A DNA stretch of 38,063 nucleotides from Streptomyces prunicolor NBRC 13075 (GCF_000367365.1 NZ_BARF01000143.1:1-38063); one strand, 5' to 3'; counted from the stretch's first letter, positions 7,813 to 16,705 are shown. Translations and numbers: made by a program. The notes: generated by a model not told the origin, from the sequence alone.

Positions 7813-9399
7813 ATGGTGAGTGTTCAATCGCCTCCCGCCGGCCGTGAACTTCCCTACGCGCGCGTGCTGTTGCCGCCTGCCATAGTGATGGCCGCGGCGA
7901 CCGGGGCCGCCGTCGCCCTGGTGGCGGGGCCTGCCCGGATCGCCGTCGGCTGGTGCGGAGCCGTCGCCACCCTGCTGGTGATCATGACGGCGGCCGAAGC
8001 GGTACGTCGCGGACGCAACCTGCGGGACGCCCGCGCCGAGCACGACCGTCACACCGCGTATCTGGAACGGCGGCTCGCCGACCAGAACCAGGAGATGGTC
8101 CGCCTCGGTCAGGAGATCCTGCCCGCCACGCTGCACCGGCTCAGCAGTGGAGAATCCCCCGGAGAGGTGATTCGCCAAGTCGTCGACGCCGATCCGGAGT
8201 GGCGGCAACTTCCCGATCCGCAGCGCGACTTGCTGAGGACCGTGCTCAGGATCGTGGAGCGCGAGGAGAACATGCGTGACTCCGCGCAGCGTTCCTTCGT
8301 CAGCATCGCCCGCCGTGTGCAGGCCATCGTCCACCAACAGGCCAAGGAACTCCGGGAGATGGAGGAGGACCACGGCCGTAACCCGGAGGTCTTCGACGAC
8401 CTCCTGCGCATCGACCACGGCACCGCGCTGATCGGTCGGCTCGCCGACTCCATCTCGGTGCTCGGCGGTGGCCGGCCCGGTCGCCAGTGGCCCGAACCGG
8501 TGCCGCTGTACAGCGTGTTGCGCGGCGCCATGTCCCGCATCCTGGAGTACCGGCGCATCGAGCTGCACTCCATCGCCAAGGTCAACATCCGCGGCATCTC
8601 CGTCGAGCCGGTCATCCACGCGGCGGCCGAACTCCTCGACAACGCCACCCGCTACTCGCCCCCGCAGACCAAGGTGCACGTCACCGCCGTAGAGGTGCAG
8701 ACCGGTGTCGCCATCGAGATCGAGGACGGCGGCGTCAGCCTCAGCGAGGAGTCGCGGGCCCGGGCCGAGGGCATGCTGGAGCGCGCCAAGGCCGGCACCG
8801 ACCTCCAGGACCTCGGCGAGAGCCCGCGCCTGGGCCTCCAGGTCGTCGGCCGGCTCTGCGCGACGTACAACATGCAGATCTCGCTGCGCGCCTCGGCCTA
8901 CGGCGGCGTCCGCGCCGTCCTGATCGTGCCCAGCGAGATGCTCACCCCCGGCACCGCACCCGGACTCGCCCACGGCATCGGCGCCACCGCCATGCCCAAG
9001 GCCGAACTCGGCGCGGTCGACGGCCCCAAGCGCACGATCAAGCGGCGCCGTCCCACGAGCCCGCGCATCCCGGCCTCGGTGAGCATGGAGGACGAGGTTC
9101 CCGAGGTCACCGAGTGGACGGCGGGCGGCCTGCCGCAGCGCCGCAGCCGGGTCAAGGTGCCGCTCGCCCAGCGGTACGCCGAACAGGCCGCCGCCGAGCG
9201 CGCCGAGGCCGCCGCCCGGGAGGCCCGCTCCGCCTGGGGCACGCCCGAGCCCGAGCCGGAGAAGAAGGACGAACCCGAACCGGGCCTGTGGGTCGAGGCG
9301 TTCATGGAAGGCCTCAAGGGTGACCCGGACCCGACCGCTTTCATCCAGAAGACCGAGCCGGCCCGAGTCGAGGCCGACGACGAGGGGGACCTCAAGTGA
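7813..9399 (+). CDS. rarA: Conservon protein CvnA / RarA, histidine-kinase-like sensor ATPase
   Basis: A 528-residue membrane sensor. Two hydrophobic segments lie at about 17-40 and 43-64, then a coiled-coil-like linker (about 70-110). Next come a dimerisation-like region with LLRIDHGTALIGRL and a HATPase domain with the N-box ELLDNATRY near 273-281. The Pro/Glu/Ala-rich tail after about 390 is probably disordered. In S. coelicolor conservons CvnA forms a membrane complex with CvnB, CvnC and the GTPase CvnD, likened to a G-protein-coupled relay. Presence of a P450 as fifth gene and the neighbourhood point to the cvn9 (rar) type, which affects aerial growth and antibiotic production. The start ATG has AGAGGG 5 nt upstream. 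The tail overlaps the next gene. Confidence 0.85.
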   Translation: MVSVQSPPAGRELPYARVLLPPAIVMAAATGAAVALVAGPARIAVGWCGAVATLLVIMTAAEAVRRGRNLRDARAEHDRHTAYLERRLADQNQEMVRLGQEILPATLHRLSSGESPGEVIRQVVDADPEWRQLPDPQRDLLRTVLRIVEREENMRDSAQRSFVSIARRVQAIVHQQAKELREMEEDHGRNPEVFDDLLRIDHGTALIGRLADSISVLGGGRPGRQWPEPVPLYSVLRGAMSRILEYRRIELHSIAKVNIRGISVEPVIHAAAELLDNATRYSPPQTKVHVTAVEVQTGVAIEIEDGGVSLSEESRARAEGMLERAKAGTDLQDLGESPRLGLQVVGRLCATYNMQISLRASAYGGVRAVLIVPSEMLTPGTAPGLAHGIGATAMPKAELGAVDGPKRTIKRRRPTSPRIPASVSMEDEVPEVTEWTAGGLPQRRSRVKVPLAQRYAEQAAAERAEAAAREARSAWGTPEPEPEKKDEPEPGLWVEAFMEGLKGDPDPTAFIQKTEPARVEADDEGDLK

Positions 9400-9803
9400 T
9401 CCAGCAGCGAGCCAACTTCGACTGGATGCTCAAGGATCTCGCCGACGGCGTGCCCGGCATCCAGCAGATCGTGGTGCTCTCCGCCGACGGCCTGCGCATC
9501 GCCCGCTACGGCGGTGACCCGGACGCGGCCGACCGCGTCGCCGCGGCCTGTGCCGGACTGCAGAGCCTGGCGGGTGCCGTCGCCTCCGAGATCCCGGGCA
9601 GCGACGGCCGGATGAAGATGGTCATCATCGAGATCAACGGCGGCTACTTCTATCTGATGGCCGCGGGCGCCAACGCCTACCTGGCGGTGCTGTCCGACGT
9701 GGTCGCCGAGCCCGGCATGATGAGCAACCGCATGCGCGACCTCGTCGTCAGAATCGGCGCCCACCTCACCAGCCCGCCGAGGCGCAACGGGCAGACCGTA
9801 TGA
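9396..9803 (+). CDS. rarB: Conservon protein CvnB / RarB, roadblock/LC7 domain
   Basis: A 135-residue protein that is almost entirely a roadblock/LC7 domain (VVLSADGLRIARYGG, then VIIEINGGYFYLMAAG). Such domains act as partners or regulators of small Ras-like GTPases, here presumably RarD. GTG start in a GTGA overlap with rarA, and an ATGA overlap with rarC, indicate tight translational coupling. The fold and position in the conservon make the assignment firm. Confidence 0.88.
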   Translation: MIQQRANFDWMLKDLADGVPGIQQIVVLSADGLRIARYGGDPDAADRVAAACAGLQSLAGAVASEIPGSDGRMKMVIIEINGGYFYLMAAGANAYLAVLSDVVAEPGMMSNRMRDLVVRIGAHLTSPPRRNGQTV

Positions 9804-10204
9804 CTCCTCCGCAACGCCAGCGGCGACAACCCGCGGAGAAAGCGCCGCCCGAACCCGGCAAGAAACCGGGCGAAGGGAAGATCCCGGAGCGGCTGTACGT
9901 GCTCACCGGCGCGACCGAGGACGGTGACCGGGCCGAACTCGACCTGGTCACGCTGATCGTGGCGCGTTCCGACGCGCCGCAGTCGGCCACTCCCGAGCAG
10001 GCGGCCCTGCTCGGGCTCTGTATCGCCCCCCTGTCCGTGGCCGAGCTGTCGGCCTATCTCAACCTGCCGTACAGCGTGGTGACCGTCTTGCTCACCGAGC
10101 TGCTGACGGCCGAACTGGTGCAGGCGCGCGCCCCGATCGTCCGCCAGGCGCTCCCCAACCGTTCCCTCCTCGAAGCGGTGATGCATGGACTTCAAAAGCT
10201 CTGA
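9800..10204 (+). CDS. rarC: Conservon protein CvnC / RarC, DUF742
   Basis: A 134-residue DUF742 protein. A basic, Pro-rich N-terminal 30 residues precede a winged-helix-like core (LYVLTGATEDGDRAELDLVTLIVA, then LSVAELSAYLNLPYSVVTVLLTELL). Conservons always carry this component between the roadblock protein and the GTPase; its biochemical role is not settled. It begins in an ATGA overlap with rarB and runs 20 nt into rarD. Confidence 0.87.
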   Translation: MTPPQRQRRQPAEKAPPEPGKKPGEGKIPERLYVLTGATEDGDRAELDLVTLIVARSDAPQSATPEQAALLGLCIAPLSVAELSAYLNLPYSVVTVLLTELLTAELVQARAPIVRQALPNRSLLEAVMHGLQKL

Positions 10205-10805
10205 CACCATCACGGGCCCTCGCACCGAGGACCATCTCCCGCACACGGCCCAGGCCGCGGTGAAGATCGTGATCGTCGGCGGCTTCGGGGTCGGCAAGAC
10301 GACCATGGTCGGTTCGGTCAGCGAGATCAGGCCGCTGACCACCGAGGAGACCATGACGCAGGCCGGCGTCGGCGTCGACGACAACTACGGCTCGGACACC
10401 AAGACGGCCACCACCGTCGCCATGGACTTCGGCCGCATCAGCATCACCGACCAACTGGTGCTCTACCTGTTCGGCACCCCCGGCCAGGAACGCTTCTGGT
10501 TCCTGTGGAACGGGTTGTTCGAGGGCGCCCTCGGCGCGGTGGTGCTGATCGACACGCGGCGCCTCGAAGTCAGCTTCGACGTCATAGGACGGCTGGAGGA
10601 GCGCGGGGTGCCGTTCGTCATCGCCGTCAACTCCTTCCCGGACGGCCCGCATTACCCCGTCGAGGACCTGCGTACGGCGCTCGACCTGTCGCCGGACGTC
10701 CCCATCATCGAGTGCGACGCGCGCCGCCGCGCCTCCAGCCGGGACGTTCTGATGACCCTGATGCGCTTCCTGCACTCCCTGGCGATGACGGGCTCACTCA
10801 CCTGA
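10185..10805 (+). CDS. rarD: Conservon GTPase CvnD / RarD
   Basis: A 206-residue Ras-like GTP-binding protein. Walker A/G1 is GGFGVGKTT (residues 32-40), G3 is FGTPGQERF in place of the usual DxxGQE, and the base-recognition region reads VNSFPD rather than NKxD. The altered G4 loop suggests non-standard guanine recognition or help from a partner; it occurs generally in this family as far as I recall. It is the output switch proposed for the conservon. The start is an ATG inside the end of rarC. The next gene follows after 52 bp. Confidence 0.88.
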   Translation: MDFKSSDTITGPRTEDHLPHTAQAAVKIVIVGGFGVGKTTMVGSVSEIRPLTTEETMTQAGVGVDDNYGSDTKTATTVAMDFGRISITDQLVLYLFGTPGQERFWFLWNGLFEGALGAVVLIDTRRLEVSFDVIGRLEERGVPFVIAVNSFPDGPHYPVEDLRTALDLSPDVPIIECDARRRASSRDVLMTLMRFLHSLAMTGSLT

Positions 10806-10857
10806 CCCGCCCAACTCCCCCGACACCGGATCCACTTCAGTTCCCGGAGCGATCACT

Positions 10858-12348
10858 GTGACGTCTGAACCTCACTCCCCGACCGACACGGACGACACCA
10901 GGCTCGGCCCGCCGCCCGGCTGCCCCGCACACGGCACGGGCCCCGGCGGGCTGCGCCGGCTGTACGGTCCCGAGGCCGAGGACCTGGGAGCCGTGTACGA
11001 GAAACTCCGCGCCGAACACGGTGCGGTGGCCCCTGCGCTGCTGCACCAGGACGTGCCGATCTGGGTGGTGCTCGGGCATGGCGAGAACCTGCACATGGTG
11101 AGCAGCCCCTCGCAGTTCTGCAAGGACAGCCGGTTGTGGACCTCCATGCGGGACGGCACGGTCGAGCCCGACCACCCGCTGATGCCGTACTTCGCCTGGC
11201 AGCCCATCTGCGCGCACGCCGAGGGCGACGAGCACCTGCGGCTGCGCGGCGCGGTCACCGGCGCCATGTCGACCATCGACCACCGGGGCATCCGCCGCCA
11301 CATCAACCGTGCGACCCAACACCTCGTCAACCAGTTCTGTGAGGACGGCAACGCCGACCTGGTCGCCGAGTTCGCCGAGCATCTGCCGATGGCGGTCATG
11401 TGCGAGATCCTCGGCATGCCCGAGGAGTACGGCGACCGGCTGGTGCAGGCCGCCCGCGACTGCCTCAAGGGCACTGAGACCGCGATCGCCAGCCACGCCT
11501 ACCTCATGGAGGTCCTCAGCCGGCTCGCCGTACGGCGCCGGGCCCAGCCGCAGGAGGACTTCACCAGCCACCTCGTCACCCACCCGGCGGGGCTCACCGA
11601 CGACGAGGTCAGGGAACACCTGCGCGTGGTGCTCCTCGCCTCCTACGAGACCACGGCCAACCTCCTCGCCAACGTGCTGCGCATGGTGCTCACCGAACCG
11701 GGCTTCCGGGCCCAGCTGAACGGCGGCCAGATGACCGTGCCCGAGGCGGTCGAGCAGTCCCTGTGGGACGAGCCGCCGTTCAGCACCGTCTTCGCCTACT
11801 TCGCCAAGCAGGAGACGGAGCTGGGCGGCCAGCGCATCCGCAAGGGCGACGGACTGCTGTTCGCGCCCGCGCCGGGCAACGTGGACCCCCGGGTGCGGCC
11901 CGACCTCAAGGCCAACATGATGGGCAACCGCTCGCACCTCGCCTTCGGCGGCGGCACTCATGAGTGCCCGGGCCAGGACATCGGCCGTGCCATCGCCGAC
12001 GTGGGCGTCGACGCGCTGCTGACCCGGGTTCCGGACATCCAGCTCGCCTGCGAGGAGGACGAACTGCGCTGGCGGTCGTCCATCGGGAACCGGCACCTGG
12101 TGGAACTGCCGGTGAGGTTCACGCCGAAGGCCCAGCAGGACGTCGCCGAGCAGCCCGCCGTCAACCCGTCGCTGCGGCAGCGCCCGAACGACTGGCAGGT
12201 CAGCTTCGTGCCGACCCCGCCCACGGTTCCGGCGCCCGCCGTACCTGTCGACGAGCCCACCGCGGCGCCCGCCGCGGCGCCGGTGCCCGAACCGGCCCAC
12301 CGACCGGGCCTGTTCCGCCGCATCCTGCGCTGGTGGCACGGCGAATGA
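10858..12348 (+). CDS. rarE: Conservon-linked cytochrome P450 with EQSLW in place of ExxR
   Basis: A 496-residue soluble P450. Heme loop FGGGTHECPG places the axial thiolate at Cys370, and the I-helix contains LASYETT. The K-helix motif, normally ExxR, reads EQSLW (residues 299-303), so both invariant charged residues are missing; the CYP157 family is the published example of this exception. A Pro/Ala-rich tail from about 445 ends in a basic, Trp-containing segment (RRILRWWHGE). GTG start with GGAG 8 nt upstream. It is the fifth gene of the conservon, so it is probably an effector or partner of that relay, with unknown substrate. The rarE name rests on gene order. Confidence 0.88.
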   Translation: MTSEPHSPTDTDDTRLGPPPGCPAHGTGPGGLRRLYGPEAEDLGAVYEKLRAEHGAVAPALLHQDVPIWVVLGHGENLHMVSSPSQFCKDSRLWTSMRDGTVEPDHPLMPYFAWQPICAHAEGDEHLRLRGAVTGAMSTIDHRGIRRHINRATQHLVNQFCEDGNADLVAEFAEHLPMAVMCEILGMPEEYGDRLVQAARDCLKGTETAIASHAYLMEVLSRLAVRRRAQPQEDFTSHLVTHPAGLTDDEVREHLRVVLLASYETTANLLANVLRMVLTEPGFRAQLNGGQMTVPEAVEQSLWDEPPFSTVFAYFAKQETELGGQRIRKGDGLLFAPAPGNVDPRVRPDLKANMMGNRSHLAFGGGTHECPGQDIGRAIADVGVDALLTRVPDIQLACEEDELRWRSSIGNRHLVELPVRFTPKAQQDVAEQPAVNPSLRQRPNDWQVSFVPTPPTVPAPAVPVDEPTAAPAAAPVPEPAHRPGLFRRILRWWHGE

Positions 12349-12366
12349 GGCGACCGGCCACCGCGG

Positions 12367-13308
12367 TCACCCCGCCCACTCCTCGTACGACGACCAGGCC
12401 CGCAACACCCGCGGGCTGACGAACCGGTGCTCGCACCCCGTGACCGGATCGGTGAACTCCAGGCCCCGCGCCAGCAGTTGGAGCGGACGCCGGAAATCAC
12501 CGGCCGGCACGGGGTCGGTCACCACCGGATAGAGCGGATCGCCGAGGATGGGCACGCCCAACGCGCTCATGTGCACCCGCAGTTGGTGCGTCTGCCCGGT
12601 ACGCGGAGTGAGCCGGTACCGGGCCCGCCCGTGTCGGTGCTCCAGCAACTCGATCCGGCTGATGGCGTTGGTCTCGCCCTCGACCTCCCGAGCCGCCAGG
12701 ATCCCGCGCTCCTTGACGATCCGGCTGCGCACGGTGCGCGGCAGGGTCAGCGTCGGGTCGTACGGGGCCACCGCCTCGTACTCCTTCGCCACCCGCCGGT
12801 CACGGAACAGCGACTGGTACGCGCCGCGCTCCTCCGGTCGCACGATGAACAGCACCAGCCCGGCCGTCAGCCGGTCGAGGCGGTGGGCCGCGCCCAGGGC
12901 CGGGATTCCCAGCTGCCGCCGCAGCCGCGCCAGGGCCGTCTCGGCGACGTGGCTGCCGCGCGGGGTGGTGGCCAGGAAGTGCGGCTTGTCGGCCACCACC
13001 ACGTGCTCGTCCCGGTACACGACGTCGATCGGGAACGGCACGCGCTCCTCGTCCGGCAGTTCCCGGTGGAACCACACGAACATCCCGGGCGCGTACGCCG
13101 TGTCCCGCGACACCGGGCGTCCGGTGACGTCCACGATCCGTTCCTCGGCGAGCATGGTGTCGATCACCTCGGCCCCGGCCGCGAGCCGCGCCACGAGATG
13201 ATCCCGCACGGTCACCCACGCGTTCCCGGCCGGCAGCCGCACCCGCACCGGATCCACTCCGTCGCGCTGGGGCAGGGGAGAGGGCGGGGGCGGGGTACGG
13301 CGTCTCAT
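12367..13308 (-). CDS. RluA-family RNA pseudouridine synthase
   Basis: A 313-residue pseudouridine synthase. The catalytic segment HRLDRLTAG contains the nucleophilic Asp and corresponds to HRLDxxTSG of RluA/RluC proteins. Further family motifs are DKPHFLATTPRG, KEYEAV and GQTHQLRVHMSALGVPILGDPLY. The N-terminal part may be a degenerate S4-like region. The RNA target is not predictable. An upstream TTG extends the frame by three codons; I preferred the ATG, but neither has a good ribosome site. It is convergent with the P450 gene with only 18 bp between stops. Confidence 0.85.
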   Translation of the reverse strand: MRRRTPPPPSPLPQRDGVDPVRVRLPAGNAWVTVRDHLVARLAAGAEVIDTMLAEERIVDVTGRPVSRDTAYAPGMFVWFHRELPDEERVPFPIDVVYRDEHVVVADKPHFLATTPRGSHVAETALARLRRQLGIPALGAAHRLDRLTAGLVLFIVRPEERGAYQSLFRDRRVAKEYEAVAPYDPTLTLPRTVRSRIVKERGILAAREVEGETNAISRIELLEHRHGRARYRLTPRTGQTHQLRVHMSALGVPILGDPLYPVVTDPVPAGDFRRPLQLLARGLEFTDPVTGCEHRFVSPRVLRAWSSYEEWAG

Positions 13309-13339
13309 CACGATCAAGCGTACGCGGCGGTTCGGTTCC

Positions 13340-14344
13340 TCAGGATCCGAGAACCGTGGCGGGCACGTCTCCCGGGGCAGGCGCCTGATACCGCGGGGCG
13401 GTGGTCGTCCAGGCGTCGACGGCGGCGAGGTGGTAACCCATCACTTCGACGACGGCCGACAACTGCTCACGGTCGTTGCCGTTCAGCCGCAACTGCTCGC
13501 AGAGGTCCGGGAGTTGAGTCTTCTCAAGGTGTTCGTACTCCGACCGCCTGGCCGTACGCAGCCGGGTTGTCACGGCCGCGGCCTCGTCGATGGAGATGTC
13601 CAGGAACCTCGCGAACACGAGGACGAAGTTGCATATCTCGTCCTCCTTCTCGACCTCTCGACGGTAGGAGCGGACGTCGTTGTAGAGAGTCTGAAGGTCT
13701 ATCCAGGCGTCCGTCAGCGCACGGAAGGGACGGGAGCGGCGCACTCGGGCCGGCACTTCCGCGGCGGCCACGTGCTCGGCGAGGCAGATCCCGACCTGGC
13801 CGCCGAACGAGCCGCGGCGGCGGACAAGGTACTCGGCCGGATCAGGGATACGCCCGGAGCGCATGCATTCCAGCTCCCAGCACTGGCCGTCGGCATATTC
13901 CAGCACGGCGTTCCGCATGTTGCGTTTCCAGTCCGTCGACCTGGTCGGCGTCATCCGTATCCATAAATCGGCAAGGGACCTCTCTATGGGGTGCTTCGGC
14001 ATCGCGGGGGAGGTGCCGTGCAACGGCATGAACAGAGACAGCCGGTCGACCAGGGCCCGCGCTCCTTGGAGGTCGCGCTCGGCCTTGAACGTCCGCGGGA
14101 ACAGCAGATCGAGGGCGAACATCCACGCGTAGAGGTGGTACGCCAGGAACAGCTCGTCCTTGTCCGCGGCGGGGTAGCACCACGCGGTGCAGTCGGCGAG
14201 TCCGATGGCCGCCCACTCCTCCGGGTCGGCCGCGACGGGCAGGAGCCCCATGTCGTACGTCCAGTCGTCGCCGCTGCGATTCAGCAGGTCGACGTTCGGG
14301 TTCCCCTGCCATGTGTAATGCGCTCGGAGCGCGGATGTGCTCAT
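13340..14344 (-). CDS. Class I terpene synthase with degenerate aspartate-rich motif
   Basis: A 334-residue terpene cyclase. Intact features are the Mg-binding NSE triad NDVRSYRRE (Asn222, Ser226, Glu230), an arginine at 176 (46 residues before the triad, as expected for the pyrophosphate sensor), and a C-terminal Arg-Tyr pair (APRYQ). The aspartate-rich motif, normally DDxx(D/E), reads LDLLF (78-82), so only Asp79 remains. The product is not predictable, and mono-, sesqui- or diterpenes are all possible. ATG with AGGAG about 9 nt upstream. No prenyltransferase, methyltransferase or oxygenase lies beside it, and it is flanked on its upstream side by about 700 bp of gene-free DNA. This fits a gene inserted into an otherwise conserved neighbourhood (inference). 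Confidence 0.85.
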   Translation of the reverse strand: MSTSALRAHYTWQGNPNVDLLNRSGDDWTYDMGLLPVAADPEEWAAIGLADCTAWCYPAADKDELFLAYHLYAWMFALDLLFPRTFKAERDLQGARALVDRLSLFMPLHGTSPAMPKHPIERSLADLWIRMTPTRSTDWKRNMRNAVLEYADGQCWELECMRSGRIPDPAEYLVRRRGSFGGQVGICLAEHVAAAEVPARVRRSRPFRALTDAWIDLQTLYNDVRSYRREVEKEDEICNFVLVFARFLDISIDEAAAVTTRLRTARRSEYEHLEKTQLPDLCEQLRLNGNDREQLSAVVEVMGYHLAAVDAWTTTAPRYQAPAPGDVPATVLGS

Positions 14345-15052
14345 CGTGCTGATCTCCTGTCGGGACGCAAGACCTGGCATCAGCAGTGGTTGTCAGGCCT
14401 TTCGGCTTGGGCGGAGCACGGAATCGGAGACTCGCGGAGGGGGACCCCGGGCCGCCGCACGCAGCCGACGGCCAGGGCTACGGCCCCTGGCGGCCGGGTG
14501 GGGGCGGAGCCCTTGACGGTGCCCTCCGGGTGACGGAGTCGACCAAGTCCACGAACTGCGCGTGTACTCCCTGCGCCGTGACTGCGGCGTGGCTGATTCG
14601 TACACGAACAAGACCTGCGGGCTGAACCGGTCGAGCGGGCCCCATCGACCGAGTGCCGGGTGGTGCCGTCAGCCATGACTCTGGCGGCGACCGCCGGACG
14701 GTGCGGTCGCGGGGCGTCTCCACCTTCCGATGTGCCTGCGGGTCCAGTCAACTGTTCGAGGCCGGTCGGAGCTCAAGTAAGGCGCCGTCGCGAGGTGTTG
14801 CGCCGCCGGCCGTCGCGGGCATCCGGGCACCACCTCCAACGGGTCAGGGTGCGACATCGAGTCATGTCGTCAATTCGCCCTGAAAGGCCCTTGCTCCGGA
14901 CCATGCGACGGCCCACGTCTCCCCAAAAGGGCGTGCTGCCCCGGCGCATGGTGCTACCCCGGCGCATGGAGCGGTTCTCCGCTGGCCGGATGCGCGGCTT
15001 CACGCTCCGTCCAGTGCGCCGTCCATGCGCCGCCAGCCGACCACAACAAGGC
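14345..15052. other. 708-bp stretch with no supportable gene
   Basis: Several short overlapping open frames exist on both strands, but none has a convincing start, family motif or sustained codon pattern. The terpene synthase ribosome site lies at its left edge. A small direct repeat (CCCCGGCGCATGG, twice, 18 nt apart) occurs near 14939-14968. It may hold the terpene synthase promoter plus decayed sequence; I see no inverted repeat or transposase remnant that would prove a mobile element. Confidence 0.5.
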
Positions 15053-16630
15053 TTATTCAGGCGGCAGTTGAGTAGAATCCGCAAGAGATCGAGCAGGTTC
15101 GGTCGCGGAGCGCACACGCCGCGCGCGCATGAGCCGGTACAAGGCTCCGAACGCAACCGTCACCACCAGGAACAGCACGGTGAACCACTGGAAGTACCAG
15201 TGCCCACCCGCCGGGTCGTACACGGCAGCCCGCGGCCAGGCCAGGTTGACCGTCATGACAAGGCCGTAGACAAGCGCCAGCGCGTTGACCGGCACCCCCC
15301 ACCGGCCCAGGGAGAAGAGACGCGCGCCCGTCTCGTCCGTGCCCTCGACCTCGAACTCGCCCCGCACGCGGCGCAGTAGCAGCGGGCCCGTCACCATCGC
15401 GTACGCCAGGTACAGCATCACGATGCAGGTGGTGCCGATGGCGAGGAAGGCGTCCGGGGAGGCGAAGTTGAGGAGGAGCAGCGCCGCCGCCAGGGTGCCT
15501 ACGACGATGGCCGGGGTGCTGGGCATGCCGGTGCGGGGGTTGACCTTGGACAGGCGGGCGGAGAAGGGGAGTTGGCTGTCCCGGGCCATCGAGAAGAGCA
15601 TGCGGCAGGCCGCCGTCTGGATGGCCAGCGTGGCTACCGCGATCGCGACCACGACGTCCGCCAGCAGGGCCTTGCCGACGCCGTCGCCGAGGCGGCTCGT
15701 CAGGACGTAGCTCAGGCCGTCGACGCCCAGGTGGCCGTCGGTCAGGCTGGGGGCGGCGAGCAGGCCGCCGAGGATGATCAGGCCGCCGAGCAGGCCCGCC
15801 GCGGTGAGCGCGGTGAGGATCGTGCGGGGCGCGGTGCGGCGCGGGTTGTGGGTCTCCTCGCTCATCTCGCCCGCGCTGTCGAAGCCGATCATCACGTATG
15901 CCGCCGTGAACGAGCCGACCAGCAGGGCGCCGAGGAGTCCGCCCTCCAGGCTGCCGGTCGTGTGGAAGGTGATGGTCGGGGTGCGCTTCGAGTGGGTCAG
16001 GAGGAGGACGACGATCAGGATCGCGCCGATGATCTCCGCGGTCACCCCGACCCGGTTGATGATCGACATCACGCGGTTGTCGAGGATGTTCACCACGGTC
16101 GTCAGGACCAGCAGGATCACGCCCAGGACCGCCGCGTTGGCCGCGCCGTCGGGGGAGGTGGGAGCCGGGTCCGTGCCCACCAGCTGGAAGCCCGACCAGA
16201 TCGCCGGCAGCACCATCTGGAGGGCCAGGGCTGCCGCGGCCACCACCACGATCTGGCCGATCACCATCATCCAGCCCGCGAACCAGCCGAAGGTCGCGTT
16301 GGAGAGGCGTGACGACCACTGGTAGATCGCGCCCGAGATCGGGTAGCGCGCGGCCAGTTCCGCGAAGCAGGCGGCCACCAGCAGCTGGCCGGCCAGCACG
16401 ATCGGCCAGGCCCAGAAGAAGACCGGGCCGCCGAACGCGTACCCGAAGGCGAAGAACTGGAAGACGGTCGTCAGTACGGAGATGAAGGAGAACCCGGCCG
16501 CGAACGACGCGTACCGGCCGAGGCTGCGGTGCAGCTCCTGGCGGTAGCCGAACTCCGCGAGGGAGCCGTCGTCGGAGCTGGGGGAGTGCGGCGGATCGGG
16601 GCGTATGTCGGAGGGGGCTGTTGTGGTCAC
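15053..16630 (-). CDS. APC-family permease of the urea-carboxylase system
   Basis: A 525-residue amino-acid/polyamine/organocation permease with about 12 hydrophobic segments from residue 40 on. Its hydrophilic N-terminus ends in EFGYRQELHRSLGRYASFAAGF, the usual entry to TM1 of this branch. APC permeases of this kind recur beside urea carboxylase genes and have a dedicated family model (urea carboxylase system permease). The substrate is presumed to be urea, guanidine or a related compound. I chose the GTG (VTTTAPSD) with an AGG-rich segment upstream; the frame extends 34 codons further without family similarity, across the dyad. It stands 8.4 kb from the carboxylase operon, yet shares its upstream inverted repeat, the best evidence for joint function. 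Confidence 0.85.
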   Translation of the reverse strand: MTTTAPSDIRPDPPHSPSSDDGSLAEFGYRQELHRSLGRYASFAAGFSFISVLTTVFQFFAFGYAFGGPVFFWAWPIVLAGQLLVAACFAELAARYPISGAIYQWSSRLSNATFGWFAGWMMVIGQIVVVAAAALALQMVLPAIWSGFQLVGTDPAPTSPDGAANAAVLGVILLVLTTVVNILDNRVMSIINRVGVTAEIIGAILIVVLLLTHSKRTPTITFHTTGSLEGGLLGALLVGSFTAAYVMIGFDSAGEMSEETHNPRRTAPRTILTALTAAGLLGGLIILGGLLAAPSLTDGHLGVDGLSYVLTSRLGDGVGKALLADVVVAIAVATLAIQTAACRMLFSMARDSQLPFSARLSKVNPRTGMPSTPAIVVGTLAAALLLLNFASPDAFLAIGTTCIVMLYLAYAMVTGPLLLRRVRGEFEVEGTDETGARLFSLGRWGVPVNALALVYGLVMTVNLAWPRAAVYDPAGGHWYFQWFTVLFLVVTVAFGALYRLMRARRVRSATEPARSLADSTQLPPE

Positions 16631-16681
16631 GGCGGCACCTGCCTTCGGCGCAGGAGAGCGGAATCCTGACGGCGACAGCTG

Positions 16682-16705
16682 AATTCCTGTCGGGTGACAG
16701 AAATT
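16682..16705. promoter_or_regulatory. 24-bp operator-like inverted repeat upstream of the permease gene
   Basis: AATTCCTGTC-GGGT-GACAGAAATT, 10-bp arms with a single mismatch, 52-75 nt upstream of the permease GTG. The segment 16681-16708 matches 6715-6742 at 24 of 28 positions, in the same orientation relative to its gene. It should be bound by the same regulator as the carboxylase operon (inference). Confidence 0.75.

Noticed and set aside
14653..14883. Small plus-strand frame in the gap upstream of the terpene synthase
   Set aside because: No ribosome site, no recognisable motif, and overlapping alternatives of equal quality on both strands.
15661..16312. Frames antisense to the permease
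   Set aside because: Their open length comes from the GC bias of the permease codons; the permease itself has clear membrane segments and family motifs.
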